Below are positions 5,583 to 10,532 of a stretch of 10,532 nucleotides of DNA, in pieces. Under the pieces are notes generated by a model. The model saw only the letters and a program-made list of their open reading frames with translations. It was not told where the DNA came from and made no database searches. Source of the stretch: Baffinella frigidus. Taxonomy: Eukaryota > Cryptophyceae > Cryptomonadales > Baffinellaceae. Position numbers and translations under genes: made by a program. The stretch covers positions 130,138 through 140,669 of the forward strand of contig MU647293.1 in assembly GCA_026770585.1 (NCBI GenBank). Reading direction: 5' to 3'. Position 1 is the first letter of the stretch. Every line of letters starts with the position of its first letter.

Positions 5583-5978
5583 CATGATGATAGGCACGCC
5601 GGCGGTCTGCGAGAGGGCGCGCAGGCCCCGGGGGTTCCGCCCGAGCGAGCCCACAGTCGTGTCCACCACCAGCACCCCACCCGCCTCCTTGAACGCGCGG
5701 AGCTCCGCCTCAGCGAGATCGGGGGAGGAGAGGTGGACGTTGTCGAGGTTGCTCTCTGGGTCTTCGACCAGCTTCCCGAGGATCTCCAGCGAGAGCTGCA
5801 CCCCTCGATGAGGCAGGCGCTGGTCGGGGGCAGGCTCAGGAAGCATCTTGGACGGGTCGTAGAAGAGGTGCTCGCTGCACAGCATCGCGCCTGGCGGCAG
5901 CGTCGCGGGATCCACCACCCCTGTCACCGTGCAAAGCACCCGCTCCGCCTCGACCTCCATTGCGGATCCCTCGGACAT
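5581..5978 (-). CDS. Phosphotriesterase-related (PTER-like) amidohydrolase, first exon only
   Basis: The predicted peptide (about 132 residues from the ATG at 5978) resembles the N-terminus of phosphotriesterase-related proteins. These are metal-dependent TIM-barrel hydrolases of the amidohydrolase superfamily. Visible landmarks are TVTGVVDP (about residues 17-24), GAMLCSEHLFYD (about 30-41), LAEAELRAFKEAGG and VVDTT (about 86-108), and GVPIIMG at the end. The reading frame is open upstream to TTG at 6017, but in a eukaryote the ATG at 5978 (GAGATGT context) or 5960 is the likelier start. After ATGGG at 5581 comes GTGCGT, a credible splice donor, exactly where homology stops. The family is about 350 residues long, so roughly two thirds is missing, and no further exon was found at lower coordinates. 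The usual HxH metal motif reads Ser-Glu-His, so catalysis is doubtful. The substrate cannot be assigned. It could be the first exon of a long gene or a captured fragment. Confidence 0.75.
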
Positions 5979-6065
5979 CTCTCGCTCTCCTTCCTCCCCC
6001 CAGCCTGCGATCCTCAAGAGGAAATAAAAAAATCCTCCCGTTGACCAAAACGTCCTTCAATTTTT

Positions 6066-6079
6066 GACGTGACCGCGCC
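6066..6079 (+). promoter_or_regulatory. GACGTGACCGCGCC motif, copy 1
   Basis: This 14-base sequence lies about 90 bp upstream of the minus-strand ATG at 5978 and recurs exactly at 6972-6985, upstream of the plus-strand unit. It contains ACGTGA, a bZIP-type core. A promoter role is inferred from position only. Confidence 0.35.
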
Positions 6080-6100
6080 AAAAATCGCTGTCATAATTTG

Positions 6101-6166
6101 TTCTGGAATGTTCTGTACGAGCTTCTCCTGGTCAGCATTCGGTCATTTATTCCTTCTGGAAGGTTC
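6101..6166 (+). promoter_or_regulatory. Heat-shock-element cluster, left (two 3-unit sites)
   Basis: Two perfect three-unit heat shock elements are present: TTCtgGAAtgTTC at 6101-6113 and TTCtgGAAggTTC at 6154-6166. Heat shock factor trimers bind alternating nGAAn/nTTCn units at five-base spacing, and three units make a functional site. The cluster lies 123-188 bp upstream of the phosphotriesterase-like ATG (minus strand). Function is inferred from sequence and position. Confidence 0.6.
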
Positions 6167-6371
6167 TTTACGGTTCTTTCAGGCCACTCCCTGTGTCCGA
6201 GAAAAATACCGATATGGGCCCCTATGTAGTAAACCCAAACAGAAATGGGCCCCCCACGCAAAATGGGCCCCGAGATATTTGTCGTGTCCTTGTATACACT
6301 GGAAATTGGCCGCGTGACTCTTACATGTGATTGTAATTGGACGCGACCCTGCAATTAAAGCTCCTGCCTCA

Positions 6372-6403
6372 GCCGGGCCTCCGGCCCGGCGGGCCTTCGG
6401 CCC
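6372..6403. repeat. Two adjacent GC-rich hairpins
   Basis: GCCGGGCC-TCC-GGCCCGGC (6372-6390) is followed directly by GGGCC-TTC-GGCCC (6391-6403). The stems share sequence and could pair alternatively. No U-run follows, and bacterial terminators do not apply here. Confidence 0.7.
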
Positions 6404-6541
6404 GGCGGGGGGTGTCGTCCAGCGCGCCAAGGAAAAAACATGGCGCTACGCGCCATGTTTTTTCCATTCTGGATGGGCCGCAGACAGCTGGGTCTCGGCC
6501 TCGGCTCAGGTATGCAGCGGGGCGGGGGGTGCCGTCCAGCG
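6404..6541 (+). repeat. Direct repeat GGCGGGGGGTGnCGTCCAGCG flanking a hairpin
   Basis: The 21-base copies at 6404-6424 and 6521-6541 differ at one base. They bracket the hairpin at 6431-6465. The pattern resembles a duplication around an inserted foldback, although the spacing also fits a simple 117-bp tandem duplication that later diverged. Confidence 0.65.
6431..6465. repeat. Perfect 16-bp hairpin with 3-base loop
   Basis: GGAAAAAACATGGCGC (6431-6446) pairs exactly with GCGCCATGTTTTTTCC (6450-6465) across TAC. Frames using the internal ATG are by-products of the palindrome. Confidence 0.9.
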
Positions 6542-6548
6542 TCTCGGG

Positions 6549-6572
6549 TTGTGTCTCGTGCACGAGACACAA
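6549..6572. repeat. Perfect 24-bp palindrome
   Basis: TTGTGTCTCGTG is followed immediately by its exact reverse complement, with no loop. It lies inside the large inverted repeat, just after the second copy of the 21-base direct repeat. Confidence 0.9.
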
Positions 6573-6785
6573 GGCCCGTCGAGGTATCTGATGGGGAAAA
6601 TATGATCCTACGAAGAGAGCCTTGTTTGGGGTCGCAACTGTCTGGACACACGTGATGTGTGTAGTAATGTCGGAGATTCCCGGCTGGGGGCCCATTTTGC
6701 GCGGGGGGCCCATATCCGTAAGTTAAAAAAACCAGGGGCCCATATCGGTAATTTGCTCCCCTGTGTCCATCTGAGAAAGCATTCC

Positions 6786-6832
6786 TTCTGGAATGTTCTA
6801 GACGATTCATATTGTTCTGGAATGTTCTAGAG
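6786..6832 (+). promoter_or_regulatory. Heat-shock-element cluster, right
   Basis: TTC 6786, GAA 6791, TTC 6796, GAC 6801 and TTC 6806 keep exact five-base spacing, giving a near five-unit element. A second site has TTC 6815, GAA 6820, TTC 6825 and GAG 6830. The 17 bases 6812-6828 (TTGTTCTGGAATGTTCT) are identical to 6098-6114. The cluster is about 350 bp upstream of the ATG at 7183. Whether it drives that unit is not shown. Confidence 0.6.
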
Positions 6833-6889
6833 CCACATACAAAGCTCATCACGTCCAAATACATGTCTTTTGAACGGACGTGTTATCTG

Positions 6890-6946
6890 TAGTAAAAACT
6901 CCCCTGAAAAGCTTCAGTCCGTCAGCACGTAGTAAAACTCCCCTGG
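6890..6946 (+). repeat. GTAGTAAAACTCCCCTG direct repeat
   Basis: GTAGTAAAAACTCCCCTG (about 6889) and GTAGTAAAACTCCCCTG (about 6930) are separated by 24 bases. They lie in the presumed upstream region of the plus-strand unit. Confidence 0.6.
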
Positions 6947-6971
6947 AGAATCCCTGGAGTCCGATGTCCGC

Positions 6972-7021
6972 GACGTGACCGCGCCGTTATCGGAAACGAG
7001 GAACACGCACGAGACCGCGCC
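6972..7021 (+). promoter_or_regulatory. GACGTGACCGCGCC motif, copy 2, plus GACCGCGCC
   Basis: 6972-6985 is identical to 6066-6079, and GACCGCGCC recurs again at 7013-7021. The copies lie 160-210 bp upstream of the ATG at 7183. A shared promoter element of two divergent genes is possible, but so is a leftover of a flanking duplication. Confidence 0.35.
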
Positions 7022-7182
7022 GTGACAAATAAGTGTTGATTTCAAGGCCCTAACCGCAGGATCAGGTATTCTGTAGACATGTATCCTCCAACCGCGCAGC
7101 TGACCCTCTTGCCCCCCGTGCTGGCATTTTTATCCCCCATCATTCTTATCCCCCAGTGGGCTCTGTTTGCCCTGGTTTCTGA

Positions 7183-7297
7183 ATGGCAGAACACCAGGCA
7201 CTGGTTCCGCCTTCATCTTCCTCCCTGTCCGACACGCAGTGCACGGAGAACGGGTGCGTGGAGAGCGTGAAGGGGAAGACGGCGGAGCTGCTTAGAG
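7183..7297 (+). CDS. Possible first exon of the unrecognised plus-strand gene
   Basis: A frame starting MAEHQALVPPSSSSLSDTQC runs from ATG 7183 and would stop at TAA 7312-7314 if read straight through. A GT at 7298-7299 (AGAG then GTGTCA) and the acceptor CATCTTCTGCAG ending at 7374 would remove 77 bases. That joins it in frame to the downstream open frame, giving a continuous 242-codon product. The donor is weak and the acceptor is good. The frame agreement has a one-in-three chance of being accidental. No family is recognised. Confidence 0.3.
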
Positions 7298-7328
7298 GTG
7301 TCAATTTGCCGTAACGCCTTAAAACGCC

Positions 7329-7988
7329 ATGCTCGACATCTCCAAGGGCAAGAGCGGCGTCGCATCTTCTGCAGAGCTCTTCGCTGCGTTCAAGGCGGGG
7401 AAGCGCGAGGGGGGGAGCTCGCCGCTCTCGCTCATGCTCGTCGATCAGGACAAGGACATGGTGCAGAAGCTCAGCAGCTCGAAGGGCAAGGGCGCCAGGT
7501 CGCCGCTCTCGTTCGCCGAAGGAGCTCGTCAATTAGGACAAGGCAAGAGCTCGTCGATCAGGACGAGGCAGGAGCTCGTCGGTCAGGAAACGAAAATGGT
7601 GCCGAAGCTCAGCAGCTCGAAGGGCAAGGGCGCCGGCTCGCCGGTGTGGGTCGCTCGCTCCGGCGCGAGACCCACGGTGCACGAGGGCAACTCCCTGCAG
7701 GAGGTCAACGAGACGGCGCTCGCGGCGACTAGGAGGACGGCCAAACAAAAAACGGCATTCGACGTCAGTAGGATGCAGACGGAGCTCCTCACCCTCTTCA
7801 CGCAAAACGTGGACCAGGGGTTCGTCCGCATCGCCCAATCTGCACCGCACGAGGAGCGGCACGCGGAGCGGCACGCGGAACATCGTTGGGCCGCGCGCAG
7901 CGAACAGGGGTGGGGCGGCACGCTCGGCTCCAGGCTGCCTCAGTACTCGACGCTCGTTTGCGTCTCCCGAAAGAAGCTTGGGAACTAG
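7329..7988 (+). CDS. Unrecognised low-complexity protein with internal duplication
   Basis: An open frame of 219 codons runs from ATG 7329 to TAG 7986-7988. Two copies of a 46-residue segment occur: VDQDKDMVQKLSSSKGKGA near residue 38 and VGQETKMVPKLSSSKGKGA near residue 84. The DNA copies (about 7437-7503 and 7575-7641) are 138 bp apart, a multiple of three, so the duplication keeps the frame. Within the spacer, 25-bp GAGCTCGTC...AGGACNAGGCA units repeat. The C-terminal half (about residues 115-175) is less repetitive, with MQTELLTLFTQNVDQGFVRIAQ, then an EERHAERHAEH run. There is no signal peptide, membrane segment or known motif. The start may instead be a spliced one from 7183. The opposite strand is also open here but gives an arginine- and proline-rich composition, so plus is preferred. 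Function unknown. Confidence 0.4.
   Translation: MLDISKGKSGVASSAELFAAFKAGKREGGSSPLSLMLVDQDKDMVQKLSSSKGKGARSPLSFAEGARQLGQGKSSSIRTRQELVGQETKMVPKLSSSKGKGAGSPVWVARSGARPTVHEGNSLQEVNETALAATRRTAKQKTAFDVSRMQTELLTLFTQNVDQGFVRIAQSAPHEERHAERHAEHRWAARSEQGWGGTLGSRLPQYSTLVCVSRKKLGN
7437..7641 (+). repeat. In-frame 138-bp duplication with 25-bp sub-repeats
   Basis: CTCGTCGATCAGGA (7437) and CTCGTCGGTCAGGA (7575) open two copies that share ATGGTG, AGCTCAGCAGCTCGAAGGGC and AAGGGCGCC at constant 138-bp spacing. Between them are 25-bp units at 7521-7545, 7546-7570 and a partial third from 7571. Confidence 0.85.
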
Positions 7989-8217
7989 ACACGGAACTCG
8001 AGCCGGAGCAAGCGCCGCCCTGCTCCCGCGGGATCTGTGAGCCTCGGTCGGACACGTGACGAGCCTCGGTGGTTGACTGATAATGAAGGTATCTTCGATT
8101 TCGCTTGGCGTCCGGGTCTTCGAACTCGCGGCACACCAAGACGGCAACTTATGGCAAAGGAACTGGCGCGGCGAGGCCATGACCGTGCACAAAGTGCGCG
8201 TCGTGTAGTTTCGTGTG
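7989..8217. other. Downstream flank, no gene recognised
   Basis: This follows the stop at 7988. GAGCCTCGGT occurs twice (about 8038 and 8059). No clear polyadenylation signal or further coding similarity was seen. Confidence 0.4.
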
Positions 8218-8224
8218 AAAAGAG

Positions 8225-8347
8225 TACGGGGGTACCTCGCTCACAAGAAACCGCCCCCCCCTAGGACCCTACAGTAGCCCTATCCTAGGGACCTATGGTT
8301 GTCCTAGGGGGGGGGGGGGGGTTCTTATGAGCGAGGTACCCCTGTAG
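8225..8347. repeat. Foldback element with poly-C/poly-G arms
   Basis: The left end TACGGGGGTACCTCGCTCA pairs with the right end, TGAGCGAGGTACCCCTGTA, with one mismatch. Inside, an eight-base C run (8254-8261) faces a 15-base G run (8307-8321). The loop contains CCTAGGACCCTACAGTAG and CCTAGGGACC. Flanking AAAAGAG (8218-8224) and CTCTTTT (about 8350-8356) extend the complementarity. The same termini occur at 3383 and, diverged, at 9643. Confidence 0.9.
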
Positions 8348-8380
8348 CGCTCTTTTGCGCCGAGCAGCCAGTGTACTTGT

Positions 8381-8438
8381 CAGGATAAGTTCCGGTGTCC
8401 GCCTATGTTGGGAGCTCGAAGAACCTAAAGGACCTAAA
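8381..8438 (+). repeat. AACCTAAAGGACCTAAA repeat family, copy 1
   Basis: This 58-bp segment, starting CAGGATAAGTTCCGG and containing GGGAGCTCGAAG, is identical to 9938-9995. The perfect identity of a non-coding segment 1.5 kb away suggests a recent duplication. Confidence 0.95.
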
Positions 8439-8553
8439 GGTCAATACACCTGAGTAACAACTCTCGGAAAGGAAGACGCCCTCCAGTGCCTCGCCCTGCA
8501 AAAGGGGCATCTCGTTCACAACACGCTGCTCCCCCCCTTGCCACCATAATGCC

Positions 8554-8715
8554 AAAAGCTTACGCCAGCGAGGTACTTACAGCCTACGGATTGCCTACGG
8601 TAGGTAGGGGGGCTCCTACGATTTTTACATTGTTTTGCATTATAAAGTCGTAGGAGCCCCCCTACCTACCGTAGTCAATCCGTAGGCTGTAAGTACCTCG
8701 CTGGCGTTAGCTTTT
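8554..8715. repeat. Long foldback element, 68-bp arms
   Basis: 8554-8621 pairs with 8648-8715 with only two mismatches in 68. The arms start AAAAGCTTACGCCAGCGAGG and include CCTACGGTAGGTAGGGGGGC. The AT-rich loop 8622-8647 is 26 bases. The subterminal GCGAGGTAC is shared with the 8225-8347 family. Such high arm identity suggests recent origin or gene-conversion-like maintenance. Confidence 0.95.
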
Positions 8716-8953
8716 TGCATGAACCACATGGTCCCCGGAGCAGGGGCGACGCGCGAACTAGGACACGCACCGCCCTAGGGTGCTGCGAGAGGCCTCCTCC
8801 TGAGCTCCCTCGTGTGGCGGCACTCACCAGCTCCAGCGATGCTGCATGCAGCCGATTGAACGATGAGCTAAGGCTGCAGTATACCTCGCTCCGTCTCAGT
8901 CTAGTTTGGCTTACCAGTTTGGTGAGCCCGGACTCGTTTTCGCCCCGAAGTTG
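8716..8953. other. Inter-repeat stretch with a foldback fragment
   Basis: GGACACGCACCGCCCTAGGG (about 8761-8780) matches part of the inner arm of the 3218-3334 element. GCTGCATGCAGC (about 8840) is a short perfect palindrome. Open frames are short, and none has a recognisable product. Confidence 0.5.
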
Positions 8954-9101
8954 ACGGGGTTGTACCGCACACCCAGCTTGTCAACTTGAGAATCGTCGGT
9001 CAAGTTCCGACCGGTGTGAGGCAGAGCTTGACAACCCAAGTGAGGCAGAGCTTGACCGACGATTCTCAAGTTGACAAGCTGGGTGTGCGGTACAACCCCG
9101 T
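8954..9101. repeat. Perfect 51-bp inverted repeat
   Basis: 8954-9004, starting ACGGGGTTGTACCGCACACC, is exactly complementary to 9051-9101. The 46-base spacer contains GTGAGGCAGAGCTTGAC-like repeats: GTGTGAGGCAGAGCTTGAC (about 9014) and GTGAGGCAGAGCTTGACC (about 9040). The last four bases of the latter overlap the right arm. No mismatch was found in 51 pairs. Confidence 0.97.
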
Positions 9102-9190
9102 GTGAGGCAGAGCTAGTCAACCACAGGGGTCGCCCTCCCACAAGGACTAGCTCTGCCTCACACCGGTCCTTGTGGGAGGGTGACCCCTGT
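9100..9190. repeat. Two interlocked hairpins
   Basis: GTGTGAGGCAGAGCTAGTC (9100-9118) is the exact complement of 9145-9163. Starting within that interval, ACAGGGGTCGCCCTCCCAC... (9123-9147) pairs with 9166-9190 with one mismatch in 25. The stems interleave and overlap at 9145-9147, so both cannot form fully as simple nested hairpins. They would compete or form a pseudoknot-like structure. Confidence 0.9.
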
Positions 9191-9244
9191 AGTCCTTGTG
9201 GAATTTCCCACAGAAGGCATGCAGGCTGTGCTACCTATTTAAAA

Positions 9245-9315
9245 GCCACCGGAGGCTTCACGGAAACAGTCCATCTTAACTATTTGTACTAGAATCTTAT
9301 CCATTGCCCTGGAAC
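9245..9315 (-). repeat. Dispersed repeat family B, inverted copy 3
   Basis: Read on the minus strand, this gives ATGGATAAGATTCTAGTAC, then GATGGACTGT, CCGTGAAGCC and CCGGTGGC. It corresponds to 2413-2502 and, for its first part, to 3119-3191. It is more diverged than those two copies are from each other. Confidence 0.75.
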
Positions 9316-9429
9316 CTAACCGGGATTTCGTCTTGAATTCAAGGTGAAGAGGTCCTCGGTCGCTGCTAATTGGGAAAGGGGGGAGCACAAGAGGTTTCGG
9401 GACTTCTTGACCAAATCGAGAGAAAAATA

Positions 9430-9622
9430 GGTCTTTTAGGTTCTTCGAGCTCCCAACAAAGGCGGACACTGGAAATTGTTATGCAGAAAAGCCATGCTTC
9501 CTTTCGGATCACATTCAGGCCCCCCACATGGCTTTTGAAAATGGCCTCTTTGCTGCTGAACCAGTTCCAGCGTCTGCCTTTGCTATTTTTGGAGCTCGAA
9601 GAAGATTCAGGACCTAAAGGAC
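9430..9622. repeat. Foldback of the AACCTAAAGGACCTAAA family
   Basis: The left arm (about 9430-9474), GGTCTTTTAGGTTCTTCGAGC onward, pairs imperfectly with 9564-9622, which ends GGACCTAAAGGAC. The left half continues as an inverted copy of 9894-9990 (GGCCATGCTTCC/GGAAGCATGGCC type match, CTTTCGGATCACATTCAGGC). Open frames across it are by-products. Confidence 0.75.
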
Positions 9623-9642
9623 AGCGGTCGTGTTTGAATCCA

Positions 9643-9750
9643 GTAGAGGGGTGCCTTGCTCATAAGGAGCCGCGCGCCCCCCGAGGACCACCGTAGGGCC
9701 TGCTGTAGGGTCCTAATGGGCGCGGCTCTTCATCAGCGAGGTAACTCTGT
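9643..9750. repeat. Diverged foldback element of the 8225 family
   Basis: The left arm GAGGGGTGCCTTGCTCATAAG plus GAGCCGCGCG pairs with the right CGCGGCTCTTCATCAGCGAGG with several mismatches. The loop contains GAGGACCACCGTAGGGCC and GTAGGGTCCTA. Arms have drifted more than in the 8225 copy. Confidence 0.75.
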
Positions 9751-9866
9751 AACACAGCCTTGATGTTGTTGAGGAGGAACTCAAACGGTTCCGATAAGTC
9801 CGGAATTATGCCCCGCGCCACTACCAACACGGCCGCCATGTGCACACCCCCACCGAGGCTGTGTTA
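9750..9866. repeat. Short inverted repeat TAACACAGCCT / AGGCTGTGTTA
   Basis: Perfect 11-bp arms at 9750-9760 and 9856-9866 enclose about 95 bases of non-repetitive sequence, directly after the 9643 foldback. Confidence 0.55.
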
Positions 9867-9893
9867 GCCGGTTTCTGCCGCGATCCTTCTGCA

Positions 9894-9995
9894 CCGGGGG
9901 GCCTGAATGTGATCCGAAAGGAAGCATGGCCTTTCTGCAGGATAAGTTCCGGTGTCCGCCTATGTTGGGAGCTCGAAGAACCTAAAGGACCTAAA
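9894..9995 (+). repeat. AACCTAAAGGACCTAAA repeat family, full copy
   Basis: It starts CCGGGGGGCCTGAATGTG. Its last 58 bases are identical to 8381-8438, and the whole is inverted relative to 9434-9524. A further inverted fragment lies at the window's end. Confidence 0.85.
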
Positions 9996-10451
9996 AAATG
10001 TGTCTCCACTGTCTCCAACCGGCGGTGGATCCTTTCCTGACACTCTCATGTTAGGTTTTGTGTAAAGTCACTCCGGGATCCTACATGGGGTGTACATGGG
10101 GTAATATCCCCAGACTCCCCCTCACTAGGCTATGGGGGGTGAGTGGATGATCCTATTGGGGTAGTAGCCCCAGAGGTCACGGGCTTCAGAGATGGTGGGG
10201 TCCGAACGCAACGGATTGCCCCTGGCAGTGTATCCCAAATGGGGGCACGTGTAGAGGGGCTGCTTTCCCTCTACGTAGAGGAGACTGGGTCCCGGTATTA
10301 CGCTGCTCCCAGTACCCGAGTTCACCCAAGGTGGGTGTGCGCCGGGATTTGGTGGTAGGTTCATGGTGGATGCTGGATCTGTAGTTCCGCTGAAACCATG
10401 GGCTCAGATCAAATCCCTTCTTCGTTGTGTTCATCTTCAGGGAGCGACCCC
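9996..10451. other. Spacer flanked by inverted repeat-family copies
   Basis: This segment is bounded by the plus copy at 9938-9995 and a minus fragment at 10452-10490. It contains CCTCTACGTAGAGG (10268-10281), GGGGTAATATCCCC and GGGGTAGTAGCCCC-type short hairpins. No open frame has a recognisable product, although overlapping frames of 70-80 codons occur on both strands. Confidence 0.5.
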
Positions 10452-10490
10452 CTTTAGGTCCTTTAGGTTTTAATTTCGCCCAACATAGCC
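10452..10490 (-). repeat. AACCTAAAGGACCTAAA repeat family, inverted end fragment
   Basis: The minus strand reads GCTATGTTGGGCGAA, then AAACCTAAAGGACCTAAAGG. This matches the end of 9938-9995 apart from the middle (GCGAAATT in place of GAGCTCGAAG). Confidence 0.75.
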
Positions 10491-10532
10491 CAACGACACG
10501 CCCTTCCGTAGAAAGGACTGCAGAGAAAGCAT

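Larger units (their letters stand above)
6207..6750. repeat. Large inverted repeat, 64-65-bp arms, enclosing other elements
   Basis: Outer segments 6207-6223 and 6734-6750 are exact complements (TACCGATATGGGCCCCT). Inner segments 6245-6271 and 6687-6713 match at 26 of 27 (ATGGGCCCCCCACGC, AAAATGGGCCCC). The interval between them contains GC-rich hairpins and a perfect palindrome. CTCCCTGTGTCC/CTCCCCTGTGTCC and the heat-shock-like motifs flank both arms, so the whole 6098-6832 segment may be one composite element. Confidence 0.85.

Noticed and set aside
5979-6017. Upstream extension of the phosphotriesterase-like protein to 6017
   Set aside because: The codon at 6017-6015 is TTG. A eukaryotic gene would be expected to start at the ATG at 5978 or 5960.
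5526-6044. Plus-strand 172-codon frame opposite the phosphotriesterase-like exon
   Set aside because: It is the antisense shadow of the minus-strand coding sequence, with an arginine- and histidine-rich composition and no motif.
6431-6465. Hairpin resembling a rho-independent terminator
   Set aside because: The T run is part of the palindromic stem, the setting appears eukaryotic, and no gene ends there.
6355-6864. Minus-strand 169-codon frame
   Set aside because: It spans the GC-rich hairpins, the 24-bp palindrome and the inverted repeat. Its peptide repeats (GRHPPP) follow the 21-bp direct repeats.
7533-8192. Minus-strand 219-codon frame opposite the plus-strand unit
   Set aside because: Composition is rich in Arg, Pro and Leu, as expected for antisense of a GC-rich frame. 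The plus frame has the in-frame duplication and more natural residues, although certainty is limited.
9370-9696. Plus-strand 108-codon frame
   Set aside because: It lies within the 9430-9622 foldback and the start of the 9643 foldback, and no domain was seen.

Overview
This window looks like nuclear DNA of a eukaryote, most plausibly an alga or another protist. The reasons are low coding density, degenerate plant-type telomere repeats (TTTAGGG and the variant TTTCGGG) inside the sequence, apparent GT-AG splice sites, and many foldback repeats. No rRNA, tRNA, CRISPR, bacterial operon or phage gene was recognised. The exact lineage cannot be read from the sequence. TTTAGGG telomeres occur in land plants, many green algae, chromerids, dinoflagellates and some other algae.

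Layout. Bases 1-1010 hold four diverged copies of a ~150-bp repeat separated by GCGGCCGC-type junctions. Bases 1340-1455 hold a telomere-like heptamer array, with a weak exon candidate beside it on the minus strand. Bases 1855-5400 are a mosaic of foldback elements, tandem repeats and dispersed repeats with no convincing gene. Bases 5581-5978 (minus) carry the only recognisable coding sequence: the N-terminal exon of a phosphotriesterase-related (PTER-like) amidohydrolase, ending at a probable splice donor. Bases 5979-7182 are an intergenic region between divergent coding units. It contains two clusters of textbook heat-shock-element motifs flanking a large inverted repeat. Bases 7183-7988 (plus) carry an unrecognised open frame with an in-frame 138-bp internal duplication and a possible short intron. 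Bases 8218-9622 hold the strongest hairpins, including a perfect 51-bp inverted repeat and a 68-bp one with two mismatches. Bases 8381-10490 also hold five copies of a repeat ending in AACCTAAAGGACCTAAA.

The two coding units are transcribed away from each other, so the heat-shock-like motifs could serve either or both. That is inference, because the motifs may belong to a mobile element. The main theme is structural: about fifteen inverted repeats in 10.5 kb. Several share one terminal sequence (TACAGGGGTACCTCGCTCA) and loops made of small CCTAGG/CCTACGGTAGG palindromes, which suggests one or a few families of non-autonomous foldback elements. No transposase was seen.
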